A DNA stretch of 42,395 nucleotides, from contig JAIQZQ010000017.1 of the NCBI GenBank assembly GCA_021777105.1, positions 1-42,395 on the forward strand. Direction: 5' to 3'. The position numbers were made by a program, and so were the translations under genes. This DNA is from Candidatus Anammoxibacter sp. Lineage in GTDB: Bacteria; Planctomycetota; Brocadiia; Brocadiales; Anammoxibacteraceae. Each line of letters starts with the position of its first letter. Positions within the stretch are counted from its first letter, which is position 1. The notes beneath the pieces are model-generated. The model did no database searches. It worked only from the letters and a program-made list of their open reading frames with translations, and was not told the DNA's origin. This document shows positions 1 through 7,120 of this stretch, piece after piece.

Positions 1-474
1 TGTATTAGTTCGTCTATGCAAGGCGTGTCATTTGAACTTAGATTTTTTTTTAAACTCTGAATTTTGTTTATCAATTGATATTTGGCAACCTTAGGCGCAA
101 CTAAATGTTTCAAAATACCATTTTAAAATCGGCTTTAATTAACTTGTGGCTATGTAAAGCTAAATCTTATGGTTTGGCTGAAATGACTAAAATAAATTTA
201 AATTAAAAATAAATGCCCTTCTATTATTATTAGAAGCCTTAAAAATATATTTTGTCTGGTTTGCATAAGGAATTATTTTTATGGCAACCGAGGTAAGCCA
301 TTGGTGTGTAAAGAGTTAAAAACAGAAAATGTTTTTTACTTTTTTATCGGTTATTATGAATTTTTATTATTAAACTAATAAAAATTATTCAATAATGACT
401 ATAGTTTGTAAATTATACTGACTATGCAAATTGAAAAAGAATACAATGAGCAAAATTGTAGATAGGGCCGGCGC

Positions 475-540
475 AAGAAAAAGCGCCTTACATTTTGTAG
501 TGGTTATTTTGTAGGGGGTTTGTAGGGGGTTTGCTTACAA
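475..540 (+). repeat. Direct repeat A with TTTGTAGKGG iterations
   Basis: This is the first copy of a direct repeat whose second copy is at 837-900. Both share the core TTACATTTTGTAGTGGTTAT and end in TTTGCTTACAA. Within the copy the short unit TTTGTAG(T/G)GG occurs three times, which gives it an iteron-like look. It is preceded by a small hairpin (GGCGC at 470-474 with GCGCC at 483-487) that is not kept in copy B. Confidence 0.7.
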
Positions 541-836
541 GCAGAAAAACAATAGTTTAAAGACATAAAGCGAGGCTGCCGTTGGGAAATAACCAACTTT
601 AAAAAGCTATATTTTGATAGAGCCCTTTTACTGAGCCCTGCTTGCATACCAACCTAAGATGTTGACATGTTAGGAGTTGCGCGGATTACAGATATTTATT
701 GTATTTTTCAGTTTTATAGCATTTTTAATACAAAACTATAACTATTTATTAAATACAAGCCATAACTTTTCTATGATATTGCCTATAAAAAACAAATAAC
801 ATTGCATTCGCTAAAAGCTTTTCTGAATATTTGGAT

Positions 837-900
837 AAGAAAAAGCCTTACATTTTGTAGTGGTTATTTTGTAAGGGATTTGTAGTGGTTTTGCTTACAA
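837..900 (+). repeat. Direct repeat B, partner of 475-540
   Basis: This is the second copy, close to 90% identical to copy A by eye. One further TTTGTAGTGG unit follows at about 912-921. Similarity may continue weakly downstream of both copies (AATAACCA then TTAAAAA), which would suggest duplication of a larger unit that has since diverged. Confidence 0.7.
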
Positions 901-1100
901 ATATGCTATTCTTTGTAGTGGCGTGGTGTAAGGAGGCAATAACCAGGATTAAAAACTCCGGATTTACAACAAAGAACGCAATGGTCGCTAAAGAGGCCTT
1001 GATGAAATGAAAAACCGGGATTACGCCTAAAAGAGTAGATAAAAACAGGAAGATTCAATAGGACAATGACTCAAAGATTTTAGTGAAAAGCAGCGTGGAT

Positions 1101-1194
1101 AAATGAACACTGAGCAGCTTGGCTGCTCTAGTGAGAATTATGCCCGGGGGGCGAAATGAACACTGAGCAGCTTGGCTGCCTTAGTGAGAATTAT
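1101..1194 (+). repeat. Tandem 41-bp repeat containing a GCAGC hairpin
   Basis: Two copies (1101-1141 and 1154-1194) begin AAATGAACACTGAGCAGC and end AGTGAGAATTAT. They are separated by a G-rich linker (GCCCGGGGGGCG), and a partial third copy (GAGAATTATGCTCGGGGGGC) follows to about 1223. Copy 1 folds into a perfect stem, GAGCAGC-TTG-GCTGCTC (1112-1128); copy 2 keeps only the inner part of the stem. Confidence 0.75.
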
Positions 1195-1289
1195 CCCCTG
1201 AGGGGAGAATTATGCTCGGGGGGCTAATACGCGTTTGGCACGGATTAAAGCGGAAACAAGTGGAAAGTAAGATGGAAAAATAAAAATCA

Positions 1290-1961
1290 TCATTCATCAT
1301 CCAAAGCATCTTTTTCAAAAATACACGACGCAGTGTACATCCATTTCAAACTTGCAACCATGCCCGGCAATATTATTATATACGCAAACATATTAATAAA
1401 TATAGCGGCTATTATAGAGGTTACAGTTAACGCCATCAAAGTTTCAACAAAATTCCAGCCGGTCAAACACGCACCTATGGCCCCCACAACCACAAGGCCG
1501 GCAAGCGTGTAATATGGATGCCCATATCTCTGCAGTAAAATTATCGGCAACGTCGTAAACAGCGCAAAAATAAAGACTAGTGAAAGGATATATAAAATAT
1601 TGGTTTTGCGCTTTTCCGGAAGTCCTATGTTTGCCCCGCTATATTCAGAATAAGCAGATACACATCCTACCTGTTCATAAAATACAGACTCAACCTCTAT
1701 ACCTCCAACTCTTTGCCCGGCAAGAATATCGATTCGTATAAATCCTTCATTTATTTCGATTTCTACATCATAATCATAGTCAATTTCCCATTTTTCAATA
1801 GCCGGATCTGAGAAACGGAAGTAATAGTCTGACTCGCGCAAAGCCCTTGTGCATTTTGCTAAAGCGTCCGGCAACCAGTCAAGTTCTGGAAATTGCTCTC
1901 TTGCGGGCTCAATCAGCCATGTTGGATCGTAAGGTTTCCATAGGTCTTTATAATCGTTCAT
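1290..1961 (-). CDS. Hypothetical membrane protein
   Basis: I do not recognise this protein. From the chosen ATG it has about 223 residues. The N-terminal half is soluble and rich in Trp, Asp and Glu (it begins MNDYKDLWKPYDPTWL). The C-terminal half carries about three hydrophobic segments: one around ILYILSLVFIFALFTTLPII, one around YTLAGLVVVGAIGACLTGW, and one through the TVTSIIAAIFINMFAYII stretch. The frame also opens at a GTG at 1982. I prefer ATG 1961 because GGAG lies a suitable distance upstream. It is divergent from the ADP-ribosylglycohydrolase gene and alone on its strand, so context offers no functional clue. Confidence 0.6.
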   Translation of the reverse strand: MNDYKDLWKPYDPTWLIEPAREQFPELDWLPDALAKCTRALRESDYYFRFSDPAIEKWEIDYDYDVEIEINEGFIRIDILAGQRVGGIEVESVFYEQVGCVSAYSEYSGANIGLPEKRKTNILYILSLVFIFALFTTLPIILLQRYGHPYYTLAGLVVVGAIGACLTGWNFVETLMALTVTSIIAAIFINMFAYIIILPGMVASLKWMYTASCIFEKDALDDE

Positions 1962-2099
1962 GGTATTGCTCCAGCCGTCCACGTATAAACCGGATTGTGT
2001 TTAAAGTGACAAAGAAAGATTAATTTTTTTTTTTTCAATAGCCGTGTTAATCGCTTGTTTTTTATTTTCGGCTTTCTTCTGGTTTAGTTAAAATATGAT

Positions 2100-3146
2100 A
2101 TGAATAAACCAGACCGAATACAAGGCGCAATCATTGGAACCGCGGTTGGAGACGCAATAGGCCTGCCTTATGAGGGCCTGAATAAAAAACGGGCTAACAA
2201 ATTTATAGGCCCAAAATTAAGACATAAACTCCTGTTTGGCAAAGGCATGGTTAGCGACGACACCGACCATACGGTTTTTGTCGTTGAAGCTTTATTATCT
2301 TCCAACAATGAAAAAGAGTTTATAACCCTGCTTTCACGAAAACTTAAAGCGTGGTTGCTTGCGTTTCCCGCCGGCATTGGCATGGCTACCCTTAAGTCGA
2401 TAATAAAACTGTTTTTCATAAGCCCTTATAAAAGCGGAGTGTTTTCCGCGGGAAACGGCCCGGCAATGAGGTCGGCGCCTATCGGATTAAAATTTTACAT
2501 CGATTTGGAAAGTTTGAAAAGGTATGCTGAAATAAACACAAGGATTACACACACCGATGTTAAAGCCTATACAGGGTCGTTATCCATAGCATTGTTAACG
2601 GCGTGGATATTGCGGGATGATATCTCGGTAAAACCGAAAATTGATGATTTTACAGATTTGTTGATAACGGCCGGCTATGATGATGAGTGGACGGAACTGA
2701 CGGCAATGATAAATGAATCGTTAAGGAAAGATATAAGCGTAGAAGAGTTCGCAATTAAATTGGGACTGGAAAACGGGATAACCGGTTATATATACTATAC
2801 GGTTCCAATGGCGTTATACTCCTGGCATAAAAATTTTAACGACTTTAAGGGAGCTTTAGAGGACGTAATCAGATGCGGCGGCGACACGGACACTACCGGC
2901 GCCGTCCTTGGAGCAATAATGGGCGCGGCTGTCGGCGTTAACGGCATACCAAAAGAGTGGATTGATAATATAGTCGACCGTCCGCATGGAATAAGCTATT
3001 TATATGAATTATCAGACCGGTTGAACAACGACGCCAAAGGAGAATTTAAAATTAGAAACAAATATTTTACCGCCCTGCTTAGAAACGCGTTTTTTACAAC
3101 AGTTGTGCTGCTGCATGGATTCAGAAGGCTCCTGCCGCCATACTAG
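2100..3146 (+). CDS. ADP-ribosylglycohydrolase family protein (DraG/ARH fold)
   Basis: The 348-residue protein matches the ADP-ribosylglycohydrolase family. It has the N-terminal GAIIGTAVGDAIGLPYEG, the metal-ligand motif SDDTDHT at about residues 52-58, AGNGPAMRSAPIG in the middle, THTD before the next helix, and the second metal motif CGGDTDTTGAVLGA near residue 260. All the acidic and Thr residues expected for a two-metal site are present, so it is probably catalytic. Family members remove ADP-ribose from proteins or small molecules in the cytoplasm; the target here is unknown. The C-terminal tail is hydrophobic and basic and may touch the membrane. No clear ribosome binding site precedes the ATG. 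No DraT-like ADP-ribosyltransferase is adjacent, so a role in nitrogenase control is not supported. Confidence 0.88.
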   Translation: MNKPDRIQGAIIGTAVGDAIGLPYEGLNKKRANKFIGPKLRHKLLFGKGMVSDDTDHTVFVVEALLSSNNEKEFITLLSRKLKAWLLAFPAGIGMATLKSIIKLFFISPYKSGVFSAGNGPAMRSAPIGLKFYIDLESLKRYAEINTRITHTDVKAYTGSLSIALLTAWILRDDISVKPKIDDFTDLLITAGYDDEWTELTAMINESLRKDISVEEFAIKLGLENGITGYIYYTVPMALYSWHKNFNDFKGALEDVIRCGGDTDTTGAVLGAIMGAAVGVNGIPKEWIDNIVDRPHGISYLYELSDRLNNDAKGEFKIRNKYFTALLRNAFFTTVVLLHGFRRLLPPY

Positions 3147-3219
3147 GCTTTACGCCAAACAACAGAAAAGGTTAAAACCGTGGCAATTATTCAGGAAGCC
3201 GTGGTATGATAAACATTGG

Positions 3220-3245
3220 TTAGGGCTCAACCAGAAATAACTTGG
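3220..3245 (+). repeat. Dispersed repeat end, TTAGGGCTC...AAATAACTTGG
   Basis: This is one copy of the terminal sequence of a dispersed element: TTAGGGCTC, a short variable stretch, then AAATAACTTGG. Similar ends occur at 3712-3737 and, as inverted termini, at 28187 and 28372. It lies between the ADP-ribosylglycohydrolase gene and the 142-aa gene, in the same orientation as the copy at 3712. Confidence 0.65.
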
Positions 3246-3286
3246 GTTAATTTGTTGAATTAACGCTTTACAAAAGGATTAAGATC

Positions 3287-3715
3287 ATGAAATATCTTAA
3301 AATAAAGACATTGGAGAAGGGATGGCATGATAAAGATGAAATCCTGTTGCATGCCGCGTTTCAAATACTGACAAATTTCGTAGAAGAGGAGAAACCCGGG
3401 GAAGTTATTGTTTGGACTTCCGACGGGCTTCACAAAAAGGCGTGGAAAGAGATTCAGTCCCTTTACAAATGGTGGACGGATACCAGGCCGGCAAGAACAA
3501 GCCCGATTAACGACAAGAAATTAAAAACTCCGCCGTTTAAATTTAAGAAAATACCCGGAACTGATCTACGCGAGATGGTTCAACCTGATAAAAATGAATA
3601 CGCGGAATACTACCGGGCTCTATCAAAACATGCCAAACTTGAAACAAAATGGCTGGAAGAGGACCAAAAGAACCTGCATCGCCTTATAGGAATCCGCGGT
3701 TTTTTGTGGACTTAG
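3287..3715 (+). CDS. Conserved-looking hypothetical protein
   Basis: The protein has 142 residues, is charged and soluble, and has no signal peptide or membrane segment. It is rich in Trp and Lys (VWTSDGLHKKAWKEIQSLYKWW; PPFKFKKIPG) and ends LHRLIGIRGFLWT. I do not recognise a named domain; the style resembles small conserved phage or accessory proteins, but this is an impression only. A purine-rich AAAAGGATTAAG precedes the ATG. The stop codon TAG (3713-3715) lies inside the TTAGGG end of a dispersed repeat, so the original C-terminus may have been altered by that insertion. Confidence 0.6.
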   Translation: MKYLKIKTLEKGWHDKDEILLHAAFQILTNFVEEEKPGEVIVWTSDGLHKKAWKEIQSLYKWWTDTRPARTSPINDKKLKTPPFKFKKIPGTDLREMVQPDKNEYAEYYRALSKHAKLETKWLEEDQKNLHRLIGIRGFLWT

Positions 3716-3737
3716 GGCTCGAAAAAAAATAACTTGG
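3712..3737 (+). repeat. Dispersed repeat end overlapping a stop codon
   Basis: TTAGGGCTCG, an A-run, then AAATAACTTGGAC and a T-rich stretch. It is nearly the same as the left end of the MITE-like element at 28187 (AAATAACTTGGAG followed by TTTTTTG). Its TAG is the stop codon of the 142-aa gene. Confidence 0.7.
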
Positions 3738-3779
3738 ACTTTTTTGATTTAAAGCAAGAAGGGCTGAATATGGAGTACA

Positions 3780-3838
3780 TTAACCGTGTTAATGTTAAAA
3801 ACAATACAATTTATATATTATAAAATTAACACTGTTAA
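3780..3838. promoter_or_regulatory. Pair of TTAAC-N3-GTTAA palindromes (candidate operators)
   Basis: TTAAC-CGT-GTTAA (3780-3792) and TTAAC-ACT-GTTAA (3826-3838) are two copies of the same 13-bp palindrome, 46 bp centre to centre, in an AT-rich stretch upstream of the hydantoinase-B-type gene. The arrangement suits a dimeric repressor or activator binding both sites. No regulator gene is adjacent, so the binding protein is unknown. Confidence 0.5.
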
Positions 3839-3963
3839 TTAACTCCAAAAAATGTCATTTTGACATAAACCATTGCAATCCTAAGACTTAAAATGGAAAT
3901 TTCTTTATAATTAAAATAGCGCCAATTTCCGGCTTGTCCAGTTTAGAAGCCACATTCACATCT

Positions 3964-5541
3964 ATGAAAACCGGCAACACAATAAACCCAATCAATCTGG
4001 AAATATTTAACAACCTTTTCTCCTCAATCTGCGAAGAGATGGGCGCGGTCCTGTGCAGATCATCGTTTTCCACGAATATCAAGGAGCGGAAGGACTTCTC
4101 CTGCGCGTTGTTTGACGCCGAGGGCGAGATGGTTGCCCAGGCGGAACACTTGCCCGTGCATCTTGCGTCAATGTCATTGTCCGTTAAAGCGGCAATAACA
4201 TCCGTTGATATGAAAAAAGGTGACGCTGTTATTGTAAACGATCCGTACCGGGGCGGCACGCATCTGCCGGACATTACAATCGTAACCCCCCTGTTTTATA
4301 AAAACAAGAAAGCCCCTCTTTTCTTTGTCGCAAACAGGGCGCATCACGCGGATGTCGGCGGCTGCTCTCCCGGCTCAATCGGAGCCGCTAATGATATATT
4401 TCAAGAAGGAGTTCGTGTTCCTCCGGTTAAGATTGTTGTAAATGATGAAATAAACAACGATTTAATGGAGCTGATATTGGCTAATGTGAGGTCGCCTGCA
4501 GAACGGCGGTGGGACCTGATCGCCCAACTCTCAGCTAACAGTATTGGGCGGCAACGGCTTGAGGAGATGGTGGGCAAATATGGAACCGGCGAGATGTTGA
4601 AATATTCCGGCGCGTTGCGCGATTATTCGGAAAAATTTATGCGTTCCGTTATTTCCGAAATTAAGGACGGCGCATACACTTTTGAGGACTATCTTGACGA
4701 CGACGGCGTCTCCAACAAGCCCGTTAAAATAAAGGTAAAGATTATTATAAACAAAGACAATGCCTGTGTAGACTTTACAGGGACTTCAAGGCAGGTTGAA
4801 GGCAGCGTTAACACGGTTTACGCAGTGGCTGTTTCAGCCGTGTTTTACGTGTTTAGATGCATGATTAAGCATGACGTCCCGTCAAACTCAGGTTGCATGC
4901 GCCCTATCCGCATTATCGCGCCGGAAGGAACGGTTGTAAACGCAACCCATCCCAGCGCGGTGTCGGCAGGCAATGTTGAGACTTCGCAACGAATTGTAGA
5001 CGCAATATTAGGCGCGCTCTCAAAAGCCGCGCCGGACAAAATACCTGCGGCAAGCTGCGGGTCAATGAACAACATTGCAATCGGCGGATACGACCAGACC
5101 GCAAAAAAACATTTTACATATTACGAGACTATTGCCGGCGGCGCGGGAGCCGGGCCGGAACTTAACGGGGCAAACGCAACGCAAACACATATGACAAACA
5201 CAATGAACACTCCTGTTGAAGCTATTGAGCATAACTTCCCATTCAGAATCAAACAATATTCAATACGCCGCAATTCAGGAGGCAACGGCAACAATAAAGG
5301 CGGCGATGGAATAATAAGGGAGTACGAAATCCTGAACGATGTTACATTAACCATACTTTCAGATAGAAGAAGGCTGCGCCCCTACGGTTTAAAAGGTGGC
5401 GAAACAGGAAAAACAGGAGAAAACATATTGATATCTAAAGGCAAGAAACAGAAACTGCCGTCAAAAGCGACCATAAAAGCCGCAAAGGGCGACGTGATAA
5501 TGGTATTAACGCCGGGAGGAGGCGGATATGGCAAACCATGA
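3964..5541 (+). CDS. hyuB: Hydantoinase B / oxoprolinase family protein (HyuB-like)
   Basis: The family normally forms the beta subunit of ATP-dependent N-methylhydantoinase, 5-oxoprolinase or acetone-carboxylase-type enzymes, paired with HyuA. Family signatures are clear: NPINLEIFNNLFSSICEEMG at the start, NIKERKDFSCALFDAEGEMV, AQAEHLPVHLASM, NDPYRGGTHLPDITIVTP, the HHADVGG motif, and the Gly-rich C-terminus LTPGGGGYGKP. I start at ATG 3964 (525 residues) because the family begins close to the NPI-LE motif; TTG 3934 is an in-frame alternative and neither has a good ribosome binding site. No HyuA-type ATPase subunit lies in the window, which is unusual. The 3' end overlaps the radical SAM gene by 14 bp. 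Confidence 0.9.
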   Translation: MKTGNTINPINLEIFNNLFSSICEEMGAVLCRSSFSTNIKERKDFSCALFDAEGEMVAQAEHLPVHLASMSLSVKAAITSVDMKKGDAVIVNDPYRGGTHLPDITIVTPLFYKNKKAPLFFVANRAHHADVGGCSPGSIGAANDIFQEGVRVPPVKIVVNDEINNDLMELILANVRSPAERRWDLIAQLSANSIGRQRLEEMVGKYGTGEMLKYSGALRDYSEKFMRSVISEIKDGAYTFEDYLDDDGVSNKPVKIKVKIIINKDNACVDFTGTSRQVEGSVNTVYAVAVSAVFYVFRCMIKHDVPSNSGCMRPIRIIAPEGTVVNATHPSAVSAGNVETSQRIVDAILGALSKAAPDKIPAASCGSMNNIAIGGYDQTAKKHFTYYETIAGGAGAGPELNGANATQTHMTNTMNTPVEAIEHNFPFRIKQYSIRRNSGGNGNNKGGDGIIREYEILNDVTLTILSDRRRLRPYGLKGGETGKTGENILISKGKKQKLPSKATIKAAKGDVIMVLTPGGGGYGKP

Positions 5542-6625
5542 CAAATATGAATCAACATTAATGCCTGAAAAAGTCTTTGTAGAATCAGGCGTGGCTGAGA
5601 CACAAATTACCAGACAAATTCAGAGCAGGTTAAACAATACGGAGGTTGAATATGTAGACGATTACAGAAATATTTGCGTTAACGCAACCAACGCTGACGA
5701 TGTTTATAAAACGAGCAAACGATGCCTTGTCCTGGCCGAGAAAAAAGGCGAGAGAGTAAAAGAGTTCAGATGCGCGGACGGTCTGGTCGGCAGGGCTGAA
5801 CATTTTATAGTGCACGGCAACAACTGCTGTTTTGATTGCAAATACTGTTTTCTACAGGGCTATTTTGAGCACGCCGCGCCCACACTGTTTGTTAATCATG
5901 ACGACATCCTTAAAGACACGCGGGAGTTTATTCAGGAGTCGGACGACGACAACCTGATTTTCCACGCCGGCGAGTTGTGCGACTCCCTGGCCTTTGACCA
6001 TTTGACGGAGTTCTCGCCAAAGCTTGTAAAACTGTTTTCCGAATTTCCAAAAGCGCGCCTTGACATGCGCACAAAAACTACCCTGATAAACAATCTGCCC
6101 GAAGCGCCGCAAACAAACAACGTTATAATTTCATGGACGTTCAGCCCCATGGATATTATCAGAGACCACGAAATCAAAGCCACAACTCTTGAGCAACGCA
6201 TTGAAGCCGCTGAAAAAGTTCAACAAAAGGGATACAAAGTCGGTGTTTGCATGGACCCGATAATTCGCAACAAAGGATGGCTCAATAGTTATAAAGATAT
6301 GATTAACCTTCTTTTTGACAGACTAAACCATGAAAAGATAGCGTATATAAGCCTGGGCGGATTCAGATATCTCCCAACGCTCGCTAAATCAATAAAGGAG
6401 AGAGGCTCCGGAGCTGATATTCTATTAAGCGAGTTCGCCCCGTGCCTTGACGGCAAATACAGATATTTTCGTCCCATCAGAACCGATCTCTACAGAAAGA
6501 TCGGCAATATTATAAGGCAACGCAACTCAACAGTTAAAATGTTCCTTTGCATGGAAACACCTGAAGTGTGGGGCGACGTGGCTGAAGAGCTGAACCTTTC
6601 CGGGTTTGAACAGGCATGCGGTTAG
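5528..6625 (+). CDS. Spore photoproduct lyase-family radical SAM protein
   Basis: The protein has 365 residues. The radical SAM cluster motif CxxxCxxC is C100, C104 and C107 in HGNNCCFDCKYCFLQGYF, placed as in the SPL family, and followed by a typical partial TIM barrel with HAGELCDSLAFD and MRTKT. SPL enzymes split the 5-thyminyl-5,6-dihydrothymine lesion using a 5'-deoxyadenosyl radical; many homologues in non-spore-formers have unknown substrates, and nothing here suggests sporulation. The ATG is preceded by GGGAGGAGG, which lies within the 3' end of hyuB. The genes overlap in different frames and are probably translationally coupled. A later ATG (5561) is possible. Confidence 0.85.
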   Translation: MANHDKYESTLMPEKVFVESGVAETQITRQIQSRLNNTEVEYVDDYRNICVNATNADDVYKTSKRCLVLAEKKGERVKEFRCADGLVGRAEHFIVHGNNCCFDCKYCFLQGYFEHAAPTLFVNHDDILKDTREFIQESDDDNLIFHAGELCDSLAFDHLTEFSPKLVKLFSEFPKARLDMRTKTTLINNLPEAPQTNNVIISWTFSPMDIIRDHEIKATTLEQRIEAAEKVQQKGYKVGVCMDPIIRNKGWLNSYKDMINLLFDRLNHEKIAYISLGGFRYLPTLAKSIKERGSGADILLSEFAPCLDGKYRYFRPIRTDLYRKIGNIIRQRNSTVKMFLCMETPEVWGDVAEELNLSGFEQACG

Positions 6626-6646
6626 CGTAGAGATTAAAAAGCAAAA

Positions 6647-6687
6647 GCGGATAGAACGCGGATGGCGCGGATTTACGCAGATTAAAA
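6647..6687 (+). repeat. GCGGAT-type short dispersed repeat
   Basis: The stretch AAAGCGGATAGAACGCGGAT, followed by GGCGCGGATTTACGCAGATT, iterates the word GCGGAT. Similar short stretches of this composition occur in intergenic DNA of many bacteria. A related but different series (ATTAGTGTAGATTAGTGAAG, then ATTAGTGGTTAA) is at about 33927-33952. No gene is present. Confidence 0.4.
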
Positions 6688-6896
6688 CAAAGGCAAAAAG
6701 CTAAAAGCAAATCATGAATTTCGAATGCCTAATAAATAGTGTAGAATCATGAAAGAAAAGCAAAGGCGCATAGAGCAAGTCGTGACTTAATTTTTTAATA
6801 TAATAGCTACCTAAATTAAATGATTTTTTAATTTAATTTTCACTAATTGGTGATGGTTTATTGCTTTGTAACAGTAGTTTGGAAGGAGCTAAGGCT

Positions 6897-6992
6897 ATGA
6901 GCACAGTAAAAGCATATGAAGAAGTTATAGATTTTATTGCTACCGGCACAAACCCGAATGACATTATCAATCTTCCCCGGATATCTCGTTAA
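6897..6992 (+). pseudogene. Truncated small gene, antitoxin-like N-terminus
   Basis: A 31-codon frame begins with a very good ribosome binding site (GGAAGGAGC, then ATG after 7 bases) and reads MSTVKAYEEVIDFIATGTNP before losing recognisable character and stopping. From memory, this start resembles a family of about 75-residue small proteins beginning KAYEEVIDFIAxGTxP, common next to toxin or nuclease genes in other bacteria. If so, only the first third remains and the rest was lost, perhaps by a deletion joined near 6962. The downstream DNA (6993-7120) has no complete gene. A 35-codon open frame with no start codon runs on the opposite strand (6967-7074). Confidence 0.5.
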
Positions 6993-7120
6993 TTGTATTT
7001 ATTACCTTTTCAGGCTCTATTTCTGCGGAGCTTAAATACCTGATTACGCTTTCCAGAAACTTATAACATTCAGTTTACCATCTTCAAGCTTTTGACTTTA
7101 GCGCTACGCTCTTCGCGCTT

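Larger units (their letters stand above)
1..1289. other. Gene-free AT-rich region with repeats
   Basis: No open frame of convincing length or with a ribosome binding site is visible on either strand. The stretch is AT-rich and holds two imperfect copies of a roughly 65-bp repeat (475-540 and 837-900) and a tandem hairpin repeat (1101-1194). It could be a decayed mobile element or a long regulatory region; nothing in it identifies which. Confidence 0.6.

Noticed and set aside
903..1010. 35-codon open frame starting ATG (MLFFVVAWCKEAITRIKNSG...)
   Set aside because: It has no ribosome binding site, starts within the downstream edge of repeat B, and matches nothing I recognise.
2040..2099. Leaderless promoter for the ADP-ribosylglycohydrolase gene (TAAAAT just before ATG)
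   Set aside because: No acceptable -35 hexamer lies at the right distance, so there is too little to support it.
6967..7074. Minus-strand open frame ending INEISGED, protein-like in composition
   Set aside because: There is no start codon in frame, and it is out of frame with the end of the NERD-kinase gene. It is kept only as a possible fragment within a finding.
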